From a virus, in IMG/VR virus record IMGVR_UViG_3300028596_000020, positions 1 to 47,999 of that record: a stretch of DNA of 47,999 nucleotides. One strand, 5' to 3'. This document shows positions 31,805-40,595 of the stretch, piece after piece. Below the pieces are notes generated by a model, which worked only from the letters and a program-made list of their open reading frames with translations, made no database searches and had not been told where the DNA came from. The position numbers were made by a program, and so were the translations under genes. The first letter of the stretch is position 1. Each line of letters starts with the position of its first letter.

Positions 31805-34058
31805 GCACAACCCTCGCCTTTCGTCGCATCTGCGCCCCGCGCTTCTCCTCTTCGTATTCCACGTCTTCCATCTCGACGACGGCTTCCCACACAGATTCCC
31901 CGTACTCTGCACGGTCTCGCAGATGAGGCCTCAGCCTCTGCCACGTCACCCACTCACCGTCCGCCTGAAGCAAGATGCCACGGGCGCTCTTCACCAGCCG
32001 CGCCAACTTCTCCTTGCCGACTTCCTCGTTCACCCGCTCGTCGCTGCGCCGTGCCGCCTTCTTCCTGTCGAATGCGGTCCTAGCCACAATCTTCTCACAC
32101 TCCAACTGTGTGCGCTTGGACGCGGCCAGGATCGTGTCCGCAATCTCGATGTGCAGGTCCTCGATAACAATCGACTCGTGAAGGAAGGCGATGCCCGCTG
32201 CCACCTTGAGGCGAAGCAGATTGTGGTGACCGAACTTACTCAACTCCCCACCCTCGGACGATTCCTGGCTGACCTTGTAGTCGTGTTCCTCCAACTCCTC
32301 CAAGATCCAATCCGGGTATCGCACGACCGGATCGAAGATCGAGAGCGGCATCAGGAACGCGTCGTCCCACCCGAGAGGTCCCGGCCACGCCGGACGATCG
32401 CGAGGGTGTGTGGGGTTCTTCGGGTCAGTGACCTGCGCCCAGATGAACCGCTGCGGGGTACCCACATCACGTCCGTCGAGCAGGACACCGGCCTTTGAGG
32501 GCTGCACTCCAATCACGAACTGGAAGTTGTATGTCCCTGCTCGCAAGGTCCGTTGCCGCTCTTTGGTCGCGTTGCTGCTTCCCGTCGAACCACCCGTCAG
32601 CATGGTCCTGATCTCGCCGAGCAGGGTGCTTCCGGTGTCGGTCGCGAGTGCGCCGAGTGTCTCGACCTCATCTGTGACGAAGATTGCCCGTGGGTCGTTG
32701 ACCAACACGTTCTTCTTCTCTTCTTCGTTCCACGTCATGTAGTGCTGGATCAACCCCTGCCCGGTGGACGGACTGTGGTCAATCTGGTCACGGGCCAGGA
32801 GCGCCATGCTCATCTCGACAATCGAGGTCTTCCCTTGTCCACTCGACCCGACCAGCGCCACCCCGAGATTGAGGGCTGCTCGTTTGCCGATACCCCCATC
32901 CTCAGCACCGGGGAGGTAGATCCCAGCAGGTGCTTCCGCGAGAACACGCGCCAGAACGGTTGCCAACATCGCATATGGATTTCGGCCCAACTTGTCCGCG
33001 GCTTGCTTGACGTGCGCGAGACGTGGGGTCTTGTCCCAGAGGTGGACCTCCAGGTCTACGTCCTCGAAGTCCGCCTGCGCCATCTTCGTGGGCGTCGTCT
33101 CGGGCAGGGTGGGGCCAGTCTCTTCGGCGTACTGCCGGGCCGACCTCACGCTGGCGTTGAACTCGGTACGAAGGTACGGCTCTTCGGCGGGCACTCTCTG
33201 GGCCGCAGCCCACAACGCATCCAGCACGGTTTCCTCGTCCAACGCTCCCGCAGCACAGAAGCGGAGGAGCAGGGGCATCCAGTGGAAGACCGCCTCGTTC
33301 CTACCGGCGAACTCATCTCGCTCGAGGACGTGCTCCACCTGATCACAGGCTTGAAACAGGATCTCGAGTGCCCGCTCGATGTCCTCGCCAGTGGGGTCCG
33401 GAACCGTATGCGCCCCGCTGCGGCTCGCGGGAGTGGCCGGGGTACCCGTACCCCGCCCGCCCGCTGCGGGAGCGTCAGAAGGGCCGTGGTGCCCGTCCAG
33501 CCACTCATCTACCGGCAGGTACGGCGCGTGCCCGTTGGGAGCCTCCCAGAAGTACGTCGCCTCGTCCTGGGTGGACGGACTCCACATGAATCGCTCGGCC
33601 TGCGCGGTGGTCACGTCGAACCGCGACCCGTCCAGCCGGTTCATCACCGTCCAGGCGAGTTCCTTGTACTCGTTGGGTCCGACTCCCCGGGACAGGGGGA
33701 TGATCAGCCGGTAGCGGTGAGCCTCAACCGTGTGCCTCCACGTCGTGTGGATCAGGTACGGTGTGTCGGGCAGGACGCTCGCCACGTCGAAGGGGAAGTC
33801 CACGTCGGCGTAGTCCGCGTCCAGCGTGAGGAAGAACCGCTGCTCCACGGTGCGACTGGTGCGTCGCCCGTGCTGGAGGGTGCCGCCCACGTAGGGGCGG
33901 ACCTCCTTGCTCGCTGCGGGCTGGTCCGGCTTCAGCCAGCGAACGAAGGTTGACCATGACCGGTCGTGAATCGGCGACCAACTCGCGGTCGTCCTGTTGC
34001 GCCCCGTCGACCAGCAGAGGGTCGGGGCGTCAGGCGCTGGCTCGGGCATCGATGTCAC
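31791..34058 (-). CDS. Primase-helicase
   Basis: 755 residues from GTG 34058. Residues about 60-180 look like a PrimPol-type primase: FFLTLDADYAD (Asp80, Asp82) and HRYRLIIPLSR. A linker rich in Gly/Thr/Pro (about 193-215) is followed by a helical region and a P-loop ATPase: GSSGQGKTS (Walker A, 404-412) and AIFVTDEVETL (Walker B, about 458-468). A DNA-binding-like C-terminus ends the protein. This arrangement makes primers and unwinds DNA. A similar Gly/Thr/Pro linker is present in the TS-like protein. Confidence 0.85.
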   Translation of the reverse strand: MTSMPEPAPDAPTLCWSTGRNRTTASWSPIHDRSWSTFVRWLKPDQPAASKEVRPYVGGTLQHGRRTSRTVEQRFFLTLDADYADVDFPFDVASVLPDTPYLIHTTWRHTVEAHRYRLIIPLSRGVGPNEYKELAWTVMNRLDGSRFDVTTAQAERFMWSPSTQDEATYFWEAPNGHAPYLPVDEWLDGHHGPSDAPAAGGRGTGTPATPASRSGAHTVPDPTGEDIERALEILFQACDQVEHVLERDEFAGRNEAVFHWMPLLLRFCAAGALDEETVLDALWAAAQRVPAEEPYLRTEFNASVRSARQYAEETGPTLPETTPTKMAQADFEDVDLEVHLWDKTPRLAHVKQAADKLGRNPYAMLATVLARVLAEAPAGIYLPGAEDGGIGKRAALNLGVALVGSSGQGKTSIVEMSMALLARDQIDHSPSTGQGLIQHYMTWNEEEKKNVLVNDPRAIFVTDEVETLGALATDTGSTLLGEIRTMLTGGSTGSSNATKERQRTLRAGTYNFQFVIGVQPSKAGVLLDGRDVGTPQRFIWAQVTDPKNPTHPRDRPAWPGPLGWDDAFLMPLSIFDPVVRYPDWILEELEEHDYKVSQESSEGGELSKFGHHNLLRLKVAAGIAFLHESIVIEDLHIEIADTILAASKRTQLECEKIVARTAFDRKKAARRSDERVNEEVGKEKLARLVKSARGILLQADGEWVTWQRLRPHLRDRAEYGESVWEAVVEMEDVEYEEEKRGAQMRRKARVVHDTD

Positions 34059-34468
34059 TTCGCCGTGAGACCCTTGACGTATGCCTTCGCCTCACCGATG
34101 CTGCGGAACGCAGCACCCACCTCGTTGTCGAGGAGACCGCGCCCCACGACCACCGAGACCAGACCGCCGCCGCTGGCGTGGACAATGGAGTAGAGCGTGC
34201 CGTCGTGCTCCATACCGAGCATCAGTTCCTGGCCCTCGTACACCCCCGCGAACCACGGAGGGTCGTCTGTCGGCACGAAGGTGAGGGTGTTGCCATCCCC
34301 GTCGTCGTACGCCTCCTCGATGATCTTGCGGTTGTCGTCGTACAGGATCAAGGTGCCCCGGTTCTGCTGGAAGCGGCGGGCGAAGATGCTGTTGAGACAC
34401 TCCCGAAGCCCCCCGGCGACTAGTGCTTCCTGCACGTCTTTCCATTCTTCGTCAGTCATCGACGTCAC
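34055..34468 (-). CDS. Protein of unknown function
   Basis: 137 residues from GTG 34468 (GTGA overlap). Has a helix rich start, then strands (LILYDDNRKIIEEAYDDGD, SVVVGRGLLDNEVG). It is coupled to the primase-helicase, which suggests a replication role. Not recognised. Confidence 0.6.
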   Translation of the reverse strand: MTSMTDEEWKDVQEALVAGGLRECLNSIFARRFQQNRGTLILYDDNRKIIEEAYDDGDGNTLTFVPTDDPPWFAGVYEGQELMLGMEHDGTLYSIVHASGGGLVSVVVGRGLLDNEVGAAFRSIGEAKAYVKGLTAK

Positions 34469-34836
34469 TGCACATCTCCTTGACTCTCTAGCAGGTGCTC
34501 TACGAGGGAGACGCAGAGCGCTGCGACCTGGAGTGCTTCCGTCATCGCGTGGTGGGAATCCTGAGCATCGAATAACTCAGCCACCTCCTCGCGGATCAGG
34601 TGCATCCAGGTCGGCTTGCCGTGGGTGTTCACGTACTGCTCGTAGTCGGCGCGGAACGCAGCCTCGACGCTGCCGCTGTCGGCGTCGCTGTACGGGGACA
34701 GCCACGGGTAACGCGACACGCTACTCCCGATGCCTAGCAGCAGGTCGTCGTTGCTTCCGTACGTCTGAAGTTGCCGAGTCCGCTCCTCGCGGATCAGGTG
34801 CAGCGCGAACTCACGGCGCTGAGTGGTGCCGCTCAT
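34465..34836 (-). CDS. MazG-like nucleotide pyrophosphohydrolase-type protein
   Basis: 123 residues from ATG 34836. IREEVAELFDAQ with the EExxE pattern and a later EALQVAALCVSLVEH helix resemble the MazG-like fold, which hydrolyses dNTPs to dNMP and PPi. It could remove unmodified dNTPs. The family is common in phages, and in some it helps a modified-base pathway. The motif is incomplete, so the function is tentative. Confidence 0.6.
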   Translation of the reverse strand: MSGTTQRREFALHLIREERTRQLQTYGSNDDLLLGIGSSVSRYPWLSPYSDADSGSVEAAFRADYEQYVNTHGKPTWMHLIREEVAELFDAQDSHHAMTEALQVAALCVSLVEHLLESQGDVQ

Positions 34837-35081
34837 CGGCGGGGCCGATTCAATGGAAGGTAGCCACCCCGAAACCCGGTCTGCGCGGCCTGCGCCGAGC
34901 GTCGGGTGTTGGAGATCATAGTGGACATCCGGTCGATTCGTTCCAGTGACCGGGGCTTGCGGTACACCTCCCACGGGTCGACCCCGATGCGGATGCAGAG
35001 GTCGTCGAGCAGCACGTCGAGTTGCATTTGAGCCTCTCGCCGAGCCACGGCTGCCACGCGGGCAATCACCGGGTCAACCAT
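34833..35081 (-). CDS. Small protein, unknown
   Basis: 82 residues from ATG 35081, one base after the previous stop. A helix-rich start (VIARVAAVARREAQMQLDVLLDDL) and a basic end (GFRGGYLPLNRPRR). No function assigned. Confidence 0.6.
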   Translation of the reverse strand: MVDPVIARVAAVARREAQMQLDVLLDDLCIRIGVDPWEVYRKPRSLERIDRMSTMISNTRRSAQAAQTGFRGGYLPLNRPRR

Positions 35082-35082
35082 C

Positions 35083-35601
35083 TCAGGCCTCGCAGGCTTC
35101 GTACTCGGGGGCACGGGACACTTCCTCCTGGAACGACTCAAGGCCGACCTCGCCCTTCACGAAGTCGATTGCGCCCTCCTCGTCGCGGGCCTTGACCGTC
35201 ACCGTCATGGTGACCTCGAAGTCCTTCTCGAGTGTGATCAGCCCCCACTCTCGGGCGAACTCGTCGTACTCCCCGCACCACTTCTTCGACACGGCCATAT
35301 CGTAGATGGCCTGCCTCAGCCCCTCGAAGTGGTCCCGGTGTTCGCGGAGGTCGCGGTCCGCCTTGTCCGCACGACGGACCAGTGTGCTGCGGACGCGGGT
35401 CATGCGGTCCACCCACGCGGGGCTCCCCGGCTCCTCAAGGAGAGCGGCATCCACCGGATTGACGGACAGGGTGCCCGTACCCGTGAGGTCTTGGAGGGTG
35501 GTGCCGTCGATCGCCATGCGGATGATGCCCGCGTACTGGTAGAACGCGCCAGTCTTCAATGGCTCGCTCAAGATGCGTGTTTCTGGGGATGACTCCGTCA
35601 T
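35083..35601 (-). CDS. First gene of operon C, unknown
   Basis: 172 residues, ATG 35601, after promoter element C with AGAAAGG. N-terminal half has GAFYQYAGIIRMAIDGTTL, then a long charged helix (RRADKADRDLREHRD), then a strand-rich C-terminus (FEVTMTVTVKARDEEGA). The helix suggests oligomer or DNA contacts. No family. Confidence 0.62.
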   Translation of the reverse strand: MTESSPETRILSEPLKTGAFYQYAGIIRMAIDGTTLQDLTGTGTLSVNPVDAALLEEPGSPAWVDRMTRVRSTLVRRADKADRDLREHRDHFEGLRQAIYDMAVSKKWCGEYDEFAREWGLITLEKDFEVTMTVTVKARDEEGAIDFVKGEVGLESFQEEVSRAPEYEACEA

Positions 35602-35670
35602 GATCTTGCCTTTCTCTAATCCGCCGGGGACCTCCCCCGGCGCGTTGCCTATGGCTAGCCTAGCAGTGGG
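35602..35670 (-). promoter_or_regulatory. Operon promoter-leader element, copy C
   Basis: Core GCTAGGCTAGCC then ATAGGCAAC (35664-35644), eight-base perfect hairpin CGCCGGGG/CCCCGGCG (35622-35642), AGAAAGG (35615-35609), ATG 35601. It lies directly downstream of operon D's last stop. Confidence 0.72.
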
Positions 35671-35967
35671 CTAGTCCATCTTGGTACCCGTGCCGTCCAT
35701 CAATTGCTCGGGCGGATACACTTGAACGAGCGTCTCCGCGTCCACGATTGCACCGACCGCCCGGTCCAGGCCGAAGCCTGCGAAGCCCGCCATCACATCC
35801 GCGACACATCGCCACCCTGAGTCGCGGACGATGGTGCCGTCGCTCAACTTGAGCGCGAGTTCTCGACCAGGATGCCTCCACCAGTAATCGCAGGGATGCC
35901 CGACCACACACGGTCCCGCGTCAGCGTCCGCGCAGGTCCCGGAACCCTCTGGGCAGTAGCCGCTCAC
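35671..35967 (-). CDS. Cys-rich small protein
   Basis: 98 residues, starting MSGYCPEGSGTCADADAGPC, with six Cys (Cys5, 12, 20, 26 and others), then DYWWRHPG. Likely binds metal. It ends operon D; ATGA overlap with the helicase. Confidence 0.65.
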   Translation of the reverse strand: MSGYCPEGSGTCADADAGPCVVGHPCDYWWRHPGRELALKLSDGTIVRDSGWRCVADVMAGFAGFGLDRAVGAIVDAETLVQVYPPEQLMDGTGTKMD

Positions 35968-37403
35968 CGCTTCCCTCTCTTCAGCACTTCCATCAGCGCG
36001 TCCTGTCGACTGATCCGGCCCTGGACCACGTCCAGCACCTGCTCGTCTACTGTATCCCGTGCGATGATGTGGTGAACAGCGACTGCCGGCGACGGCTGAC
36101 CCTGCCGCACCAGACGACCGATCCCCTGCGTGTAGTACTCGCTCGACCAGTCCATCGAGTACCAGATCATGAGGCTGCCGCCGCGTTGAAGGTTGAGGCC
36201 ATGACCCGCGGACGCGGGGTGCGCGAGGAGGATGGGGATGTTGCCCCGGTTCCAGCGGTCGATGGCGTGCGGGGACTTCACGTCCACCGCGCCGTCCAGA
36301 TGGAGCAGCCTGCGCCGGTCCTCCTGGAAGCGGTAGAAGATCAGGGCAGGCGCACCCTGCGCGTCGTCGAGGATCTCGTGGACCGCCTCCATGCGGAGCA
36401 TGTGGTGGTGCGTGATGTCGGCCTCGTCCGACTCCTCCGCGCCCACCAGTCCGCTGTGATACATGAATCCCGCAGCGATCTGGCTCAACTTGTTCGACTT
36501 CGCGGCGGCGTGCTCCACGCTGGCAAGGGTCTCGCCCACCTCCGCAACGAAGTGAACGTTCATCTCGTCGTACGCCTTGCGTACTTTCTTCGGCAGGTCG
36601 AAGCGGTGGTAGACCTCGTTCTTCACGGGGTACTGGACGTGGCTCTGGTCGATGGAGATGCAGAGGTCCTTGATCGCGTTGTGGATCACTTGCTCAGCGT
36701 GCGGCCGGAGCGTCCAGTTGGTGATGATGCCGTTCGGCAGCCGCCCACCCGGAGCGAAGTACTTCGTTCGGTACGCGGTGAGGGTGCGCTCCAGCCGTGC
36801 GCCCCTGTCCAGGAGGAACACCTGCGGCCAGAGGTCGAGCAGGCTGTTCGGCGTGGGCGTGCCGGTCAACCCCCAGACGTAGGGCATGTTCTTCACCAGC
36901 CGGTTCGCGTGCCTCCACCGCTGCGACCCACGGTTCTTGAAGCCGGACAACTCGTCGATGATGACGGTGCGGTACTTCGGCTTCTTCCTGCTGACGAGAT
37001 CACCGCCGAAGGTGTCCCGTGTGATGAGGTGCAGGTCGGTGTCATCCTGGAGCCGTTCCTTCCGGTGCTCGGCGCTGCCGCGCACCAGCGAGTAGGACAG
37101 GTCGGGCCTCCACTTGGCGATCTCCTCAGGCCACGTCTCCTCGGTCACCCGCTTCGGCGCAATGACCAGCGCGGGCAGATGGACCTCGGTCAGCGCGGAC
37201 AACGTGATCGCCGTCTTGCCCAGACCGGGCACCAGGAACAACCCCGCCCGCGGATGCGCGTGAAGGTGGGCCACGGCGTCCTTCTGGTAGTCGTGCAGCC
37301 GCGGATCCAGTGGGTGGTGGGGCACGGCGGCGACATCCAGTGCGAGTTGCAGCGCGTCCAGCGGGTCGATCAGGGGTTCTTTCACGGCGCTCGTGTACTC
37401 CAT
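35964..37403 (-). CDS. SNF2-like DEAD/DEAH-type helicase
   Basis: 479 residues. Motif I VPGLGKTAIT (about 58-67), motif II IIDELSGF (150-153 DELS), motif III GLTGTPTPN (178-186), and C-terminal motif VI GIGRLVRQGQ. The set fits an SF2 Snf2-like DNA translocase. It probably remodels or repairs replicating DNA; substrate unknown. Confidence 0.9.
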   Translation of the reverse strand: MEYTSAVKEPLIDPLDALQLALDVAAVPHHPLDPRLHDYQKDAVAHLHAHPRAGLFLVPGLGKTAITLSALTEVHLPALVIAPKRVTEETWPEEIAKWRPDLSYSLVRGSAEHRKERLQDDTDLHLITRDTFGGDLVSRKKPKYRTVIIDELSGFKNRGSQRWRHANRLVKNMPYVWGLTGTPTPNSLLDLWPQVFLLDRGARLERTLTAYRTKYFAPGGRLPNGIITNWTLRPHAEQVIHNAIKDLCISIDQSHVQYPVKNEVYHRFDLPKKVRKAYDEMNVHFVAEVGETLASVEHAAAKSNKLSQIAAGFMYHSGLVGAEESDEADITHHHMLRMEAVHEILDDAQGAPALIFYRFQEDRRRLLHLDGAVDVKSPHAIDRWNRGNIPILLAHPASAGHGLNLQRGGSLMIWYSMDWSSEYYTQGIGRLVRQGQPSPAVAVHHIIARDTVDEQVLDVVQGRISRQDALMEVLKRGKR

Positions 37404-37684
37404 CAGTCGTGTGCTTGCCGAGTCTGGTGGGCGGTCAGTCCTCGCTGCGTGCCGAACGACTTCCCACAGTGGCAGGTGAACTCGCCCGTGGGCTTCTTCC
37501 GCTTCTTGCGGTTGGACACGGGGCGGGCCTCCTGCAAGAACGTGCCGTAGAGGCAGTCGTCGCAGAGGTCCATCTCCTTCTCTACCGTGCGCGCTGTGAA
37601 CCGAACGGCGCTGTCCCCCTCGACCTCCTCCTCGATCTCCTCGTCGCAGGCGTCGCAGGTGACCACGATGCTTACCCTACGCAT
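37403..37684 (-). CDS. Multi-zinc-finger protein
   Basis: 93 residues from ATG 37684. Three metal-binding pairs: CDAC near residue 10, CDDC mid, and a C-terminal CHCGKSFGTQRGLTAHQTRQAH that is a C2H2-type zinc finger. It may bind DNA or RNA. ATGA overlap with the helicase. Confidence 0.7.
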   Translation of the reverse strand: MRRVSIVVTCDACDEEIEEEVEGDSAVRFTARTVEKEMDLCDDCLYGTFLQEARPVSNRKKRKKPTGEFTCHCGKSFGTQRGLTAHQTRQAHD

Positions 37685-37835
37685 GGCAATCACACTCCAT
37701 CTCCGTGTGCTCGTTGATTCCGTAGTCGCAGTTCTTGCAGACCCGGAAGCACAACACCTCACCCGGCTCGTCCGGGTCGGGACAGGTGGTCTCGATGAGT
37801 ACGCTGTCGTCCTCGCCACATGATGGACACCTCAT
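37677..37835 (-). CDS. Zinc-ribbon miniprotein
   Basis: 52 residues from ATG 37835 (RCPSCGEDDSV start). CPSC near the start and CKNC, then CDC near the end are zinc-ribbon pairs. Overlaps the next gene by eight bases. A short zinc protein common in actinobacteriophages. Confidence 0.65.
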   Translation of the reverse strand: MRCPSCGEDDSVLIETTCPDPDEPGEVLCFRVCKNCDYGINEHTEMECDCHA

Positions 37836-38134
37836 GCCATGTTCCTCACTCTCAGTTCGGCCCGCTCGTCGCGGGTCAGCCTTCCCTCGCCCGGTCTCAG
37901 GTATCCCAGCGGGTAGGACATCCGGGTCGACATGATGAAACCGCTCTCGTCCAGGTGCTGGTACTTCTCGGCCTTGCACCGAGTGCAGATGAGGGTGCGG
38001 ACGAAACCACCCTCTTCCTTGTGCGCGGTGTACGGCGACCACGAGTGCTGAAGATCCCGGCACCAGAGTTGGTCGTCGGTCGGTTGCCACGGGTGGCCCT
38101 TCTGCGTGAAGCGCGGCTTTCTCGTCCGGCTCAT
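37832..38134 (-). CDS. Zinc-ribbon protein, unknown
   Basis: 100 residues. CRDLQHSW and CTRC pairs lie in a middle region rich in aromatic residues, with a basic start. ATGA overlap with both neighbours. Not recognised. Confidence 0.62.
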   Translation of the reverse strand: MSRTRKPRFTQKGHPWQPTDDQLWCRDLQHSWSPYTAHKEEGGFVRTLICTRCKAEKYQHLDESGFIMSTRMSYPLGYLRPGEGRLTRDERAELRVRNMA

Positions 38135-38301
38135 TCGCTGATCCTGTCTGCGTAGTAGATGACTTGGTCCTTCTCCTCGTGCCCGTCAACGCCGCTCCAC
38201 TCGGCCTCCCCCTTCTCGATCAGGGCGTTGATCTTTTCGCGGGTGGTGCGGGAGTACGCCTTGCCGCTCCGGGACTGGAGGTAGTAGAGGTGCTCGGTCA
38301 T
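38131..38301 (-). CDS. Small protein, unknown
   Basis: 56 residues from ATG 38301. Reads MTEHLYYLQSRSGKAYSRTT; a helix then strands. ATGA overlaps. Not recognised. Confidence 0.6.
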   Translation of the reverse strand: MTEHLYYLQSRSGKAYSRTTREKINALIEKGEAEWSGVDGHEEKDQVIYYADRISE

Positions 38302-38564
38302 GGCCGGTGCCACCTCCCCCACTTCGCCTCCTGCACGAAGCCTGCCTCCATGAGGAGCCGGCGACGCAGCACGGACTTTCGTCCCGTGAGCATGTTCAGC
38401 GGCGGCGGCTTGCCGAGCAGGAGGTTGAGGTCCGTTGGGCTGGGGGCCTTGTTCGGGTTCCGCCGGAGGCACTCGTTGAACGCCCACGTGAACCGGGCTT
38501 CCTCACCCCCGGTCTGTCGCTTCCGCAGGTGCTCAGGCATCTCCCGAGGCGTCACTGTCTTCAT
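38298..38564 (-). CDS. Small basic protein, unknown
   Basis: 88 residues, ATG 38564. Starts MKTVTPREMPEHLRKRQTGG; basic, with RKSVLRRRLLMEAGFVQ near the end. Could bind nucleic acid. It is overlapped over 32 bases by the next gene, which starts inside the same operon. Confidence 0.6.
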   Translation of the reverse strand: MKTVTPREMPEHLRKRQTGGEEARFTWAFNECLRRNPNKAPSPTDLNLLLGKPPPLNMLTGRKSVLRRRLLMEAGFVQEAKWGRWHRP

Positions 38565-38757
38565 CGCTCACCTCCTCGTATCGGTCGAACGGGTGGGTAC
38601 CGTGGATGATGTACTCCGCGAGGCTCACCAGATCGTAGATGTCGGGCGGGGACGTCGTCCCGAGTGGCCCCGTGGTCTTGCTGCCGACAGACCGTGCCGC
38701 CTGAAGCGCCTCCAGTCGTGCGACCTGCTGCTCGCTCAGGTGTTCAGTGCTGCTCAT
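38533..38757 (-). CDS. Small acidic-tailed protein, unknown
   Basis: 74 residues, ATG 38757, overlapping the metallopeptidase stop by four bases. Helical start (EHLSEQQVARLEALQAAR) then an IYDLVSLAEYIIHGTHPFDRY segment and an acidic end. The 32-base overlap with 38298-38564 is unusual. Confidence 0.58.
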   Translation of the reverse strand: MSSTEHLSEQQVARLEALQAARSVGSKTTGPLGTTSPPDIYDLVSLAEYIIHGTHPFDRYEEVSDEDSDASGDA

Positions 38758-39935
38758 CCCAGTTCCTTTCGTCCGTAGAGGTTGGCCTTCTGTGCTGCGT
38801 CCTGTCCGGCGACGGCTGCCCCGGCGCTCCAGTTGGACGTGTTGCTCCCCTTCCAGGAGCCCCTCACACCCAGACGCTTGAACTCGTGGGCCACGTAGTC
38901 CGAGACCTCGACAGCCTTCTCCCGCAGCGCGAGTTCCGTGCTGGTGCTGTCGTTGCCGTCGGTCAGGGCCAGCACCTCACGCTCGGTCTGCTTCACCGCC
39001 TCCCGGAGTCGACGGCCCACCTCCCACGCGAAGTTCTGGCAGAAGGTGATCCGTGCGCTGATGGTTGCCACGCCTGAGAGCAGGTGCTCCCGTGACTGAA
39101 GGTAGCGGTCGCTCTCATCGAACATCATGGGTGTGATGCGCTTGATCATGAGTTCCGTGAGGTGGACGTCCTCGCTGAAGCCAAGGAACGTCATCCACTG
39201 CGACTTCCCGCGGATCGTACACTGCGCCCCGTGTGCCCGAGCGATGGCGCTGCCCAACTCCACCGCGAGATTGCGGTACGTCACGTTCGGCAGCGCGGTC
39301 AGCGCGAACATGCCCCCGGTGATGGGACGATCTCGGTTGTCGCCGTTCTCGCCGTCGGCCTGCTTCTTGCGGATGAGTGCGAGATTGATGGAGTGCTCGG
39401 CGGCCAGCCCCTCGGCTTTCTCCAGGTAGGTCCGGCGCTCTTCGTCGGTGCCTGCCTTGTCCGCGTGAGTGAGCAACTTGCCCACCTTGTCGGTGATCCC
39501 GTCGCCCTTGTCGCTGGTCGTCAGCCCGATCTCCGCGTAGCAGTCTTCCAGCAGGGCGGCGTCCCAGCCGAGGGCATTCACGATGTCCACCATCGCCTGC
39601 CGGAACGCGGGTCCATGGCCCGCGCCCGGTGTGAGGTGGTGTGCGAACTCGTGGATCGCCGTGCCCGTGGTCAGCGCCCAGACCCCGCCCTTCGCGTAGG
39701 GCGGGATGAAGACCGTGGCGGTGCCCGCGTCGTAGTGAGCGTGGAGCGCGCCCCGCCGTGGCTTCACGGTCGGCGGCTTCACGTCGGCCACGTCGTGCTC
39801 ACGGCACCGCTCGGTCAGGGTGTAGTAGAACGGCCAGACCTCGTTCCAGTCGCCGAAGCGAATGCGGGCCTGCTCCTCCTTGGCCTTCCAGATGTCCTCG
39901 GCCGCATACACGGCCTGCGCCTGATCGGTGGTCAT
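38754..39935 (-). CDS. SprT-like metallopeptidase fused to DUF2786-like domain
   Basis: 393 residues from ATG 39935. N-terminal zinc-peptidase motif AIHEFAHHLTPGAGHGPAF (His95, Glu96, His99; later His107), of the SprT-like type. Around residues 130-200 comes the KVGKLLTHADKAGTDEERRTYL section of a DUF2786-like domain, followed by a long helical tail. It may cut a host protein or process a DNA-protein crosslink. Not seen before by me in this exact fusion. Confidence 0.72.
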   Translation of the reverse strand: MTTDQAQAVYAAEDIWKAKEEQARIRFGDWNEVWPFYYTLTERCREHDVADVKPPTVKPRRGALHAHYDAGTATVFIPPYAKGGVWALTTGTAIHEFAHHLTPGAGHGPAFRQAMVDIVNALGWDAALLEDCYAEIGLTTSDKGDGITDKVGKLLTHADKAGTDEERRTYLEKAEGLAAEHSINLALIRKKQADGENGDNRDRPITGGMFALTALPNVTYRNLAVELGSAIARAHGAQCTIRGKSQWMTFLGFSEDVHLTELMIKRITPMMFDESDRYLQSREHLLSGVATISARITFCQNFAWEVGRRLREAVKQTEREVLALTDGNDSTSTELALREKAVEVSDYVAHEFKRLGVRGSWKGSNTSNWSAGAAVAGQDAAQKANLYGRKELG

Positions 39936-40141
39936 GACACGCTCACCCACCGCATCGCCGTCTGGAGGAGGTTGTCGTAGTCGCCGGACATCGACTCCTG
40001 GTGGTACTGGTCGATCTCCTCCTTGCTGACGCCGTGGCGCTTCAGCGCCTTGGCGACGGCACCCATGATCGCGTAGGCGTTGCCGTCCTCGCCGGAGAGT
40101 TGGACCTCGACCTCGGGGTACTTGGTGTCGCTGCTGCTCAT
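39932..40141 (-). CDS. Small phage protein, unknown
   Basis: 69 residues. VQLSGEDGNAYAIMGAVAKAL and GDYDNLLQTAMRWV are the pattern of a small protein often found in actinobacteriophages. ATGA overlap both sides. Function unknown. Confidence 0.68.
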   Translation of the reverse strand: MSSSDTKYPEVEVQLSGEDGNAYAIMGAVAKALKRHGVSKEEIDQYHQESMSGDYDNLLQTAMRWVSVS

Positions 40142-40449
40142 GTCAGTTCTTCCTCTTCTTCAGGCTCCGCCGTCACTAGGTCGAAGCAGTACTCGCAGTA
40201 TCCGGTGATCCGGACCTCACGTGCGCCGTCGTGGCTGTAGACGTGGCCCTCAATGAGCGCCTCGTCATGTGGTGCGAAGAACGGGTAGTGCCTGCATCTC
40301 GGGCAAGGACGACCCATCTGGGCTTCGTCGGCTCCCTCTTGAAGATACGTGAGGAGTTCGATCCGCCGCTCCCTCGAGGTCTCGAGGGTCTCGAACTCCC
40401 GCTGGAGGGCTGCCTTGCCCTCGGCGCTCAGTTCCTCGAAGCGCGACAT
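40138..40449 (-). CDS. Zinc-ribbon protein, unknown
   Basis: 103 residues from ATG 40449. Helical start (LSAEGKAALQREFETLETSR), then CPRC and CEYC pairs with an acidic C-terminus. It likely binds zinc. Overlaps the 48-residue gene by one base. Confidence 0.65.
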   Translation of the reverse strand: MSRFEELSAEGKAALQREFETLETSRERRIELLTYLQEGADEAQMGRPCPRCRHYPFFAPHDEALIEGHVYSHDGAREVRITGYCEYCFDLVTAEPEEEEELT

Positions 40450-40595
40450 CACAGCGCCCCGATCTCGATCATGGCGCTGACCCACTCATCCAGGTTGACG
40501 CCGGGGTTCTCGAGCATCCAGTCGTCCGCCTCCTGGATCTCGTCGCTGGTGGGCTCGCGGTCCAGGTAGTACCGAAGTGCCTCTCTCGTGTTCAT
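40449..40595 (-). CDS. Very small protein, unknown (48 residues)
   Basis: 48 residues from ATG 40595 to the TGA at 40451-40449. Reads MNTREALRYYLDREPTSDEI and ends WVSAMIEIGAL. ATGA-type overlap at both ends, filling what would otherwise be a gap. Helical; probably a small regulator. Confidence 0.7.
   Translation of the reverse strand: MNTREALRYYLDREPTSDEIQEADDWMLENPGVNLDEWVSAMIEIGAL

Noticed and set aside
32553-33953. Plus-strand frame opposite the primase-helicase
   Set aside because: Shadow of the primase-helicase; no ribosome site and low-complexity Arg/Val/Gly composition.
36069-37550. Long plus-strand frame opposite the helicase
   Set aside because: Antisense of a well-supported helicase; composition is typical of a shadow frame, and the ATGA-coupled minus operon leaves no room for it.
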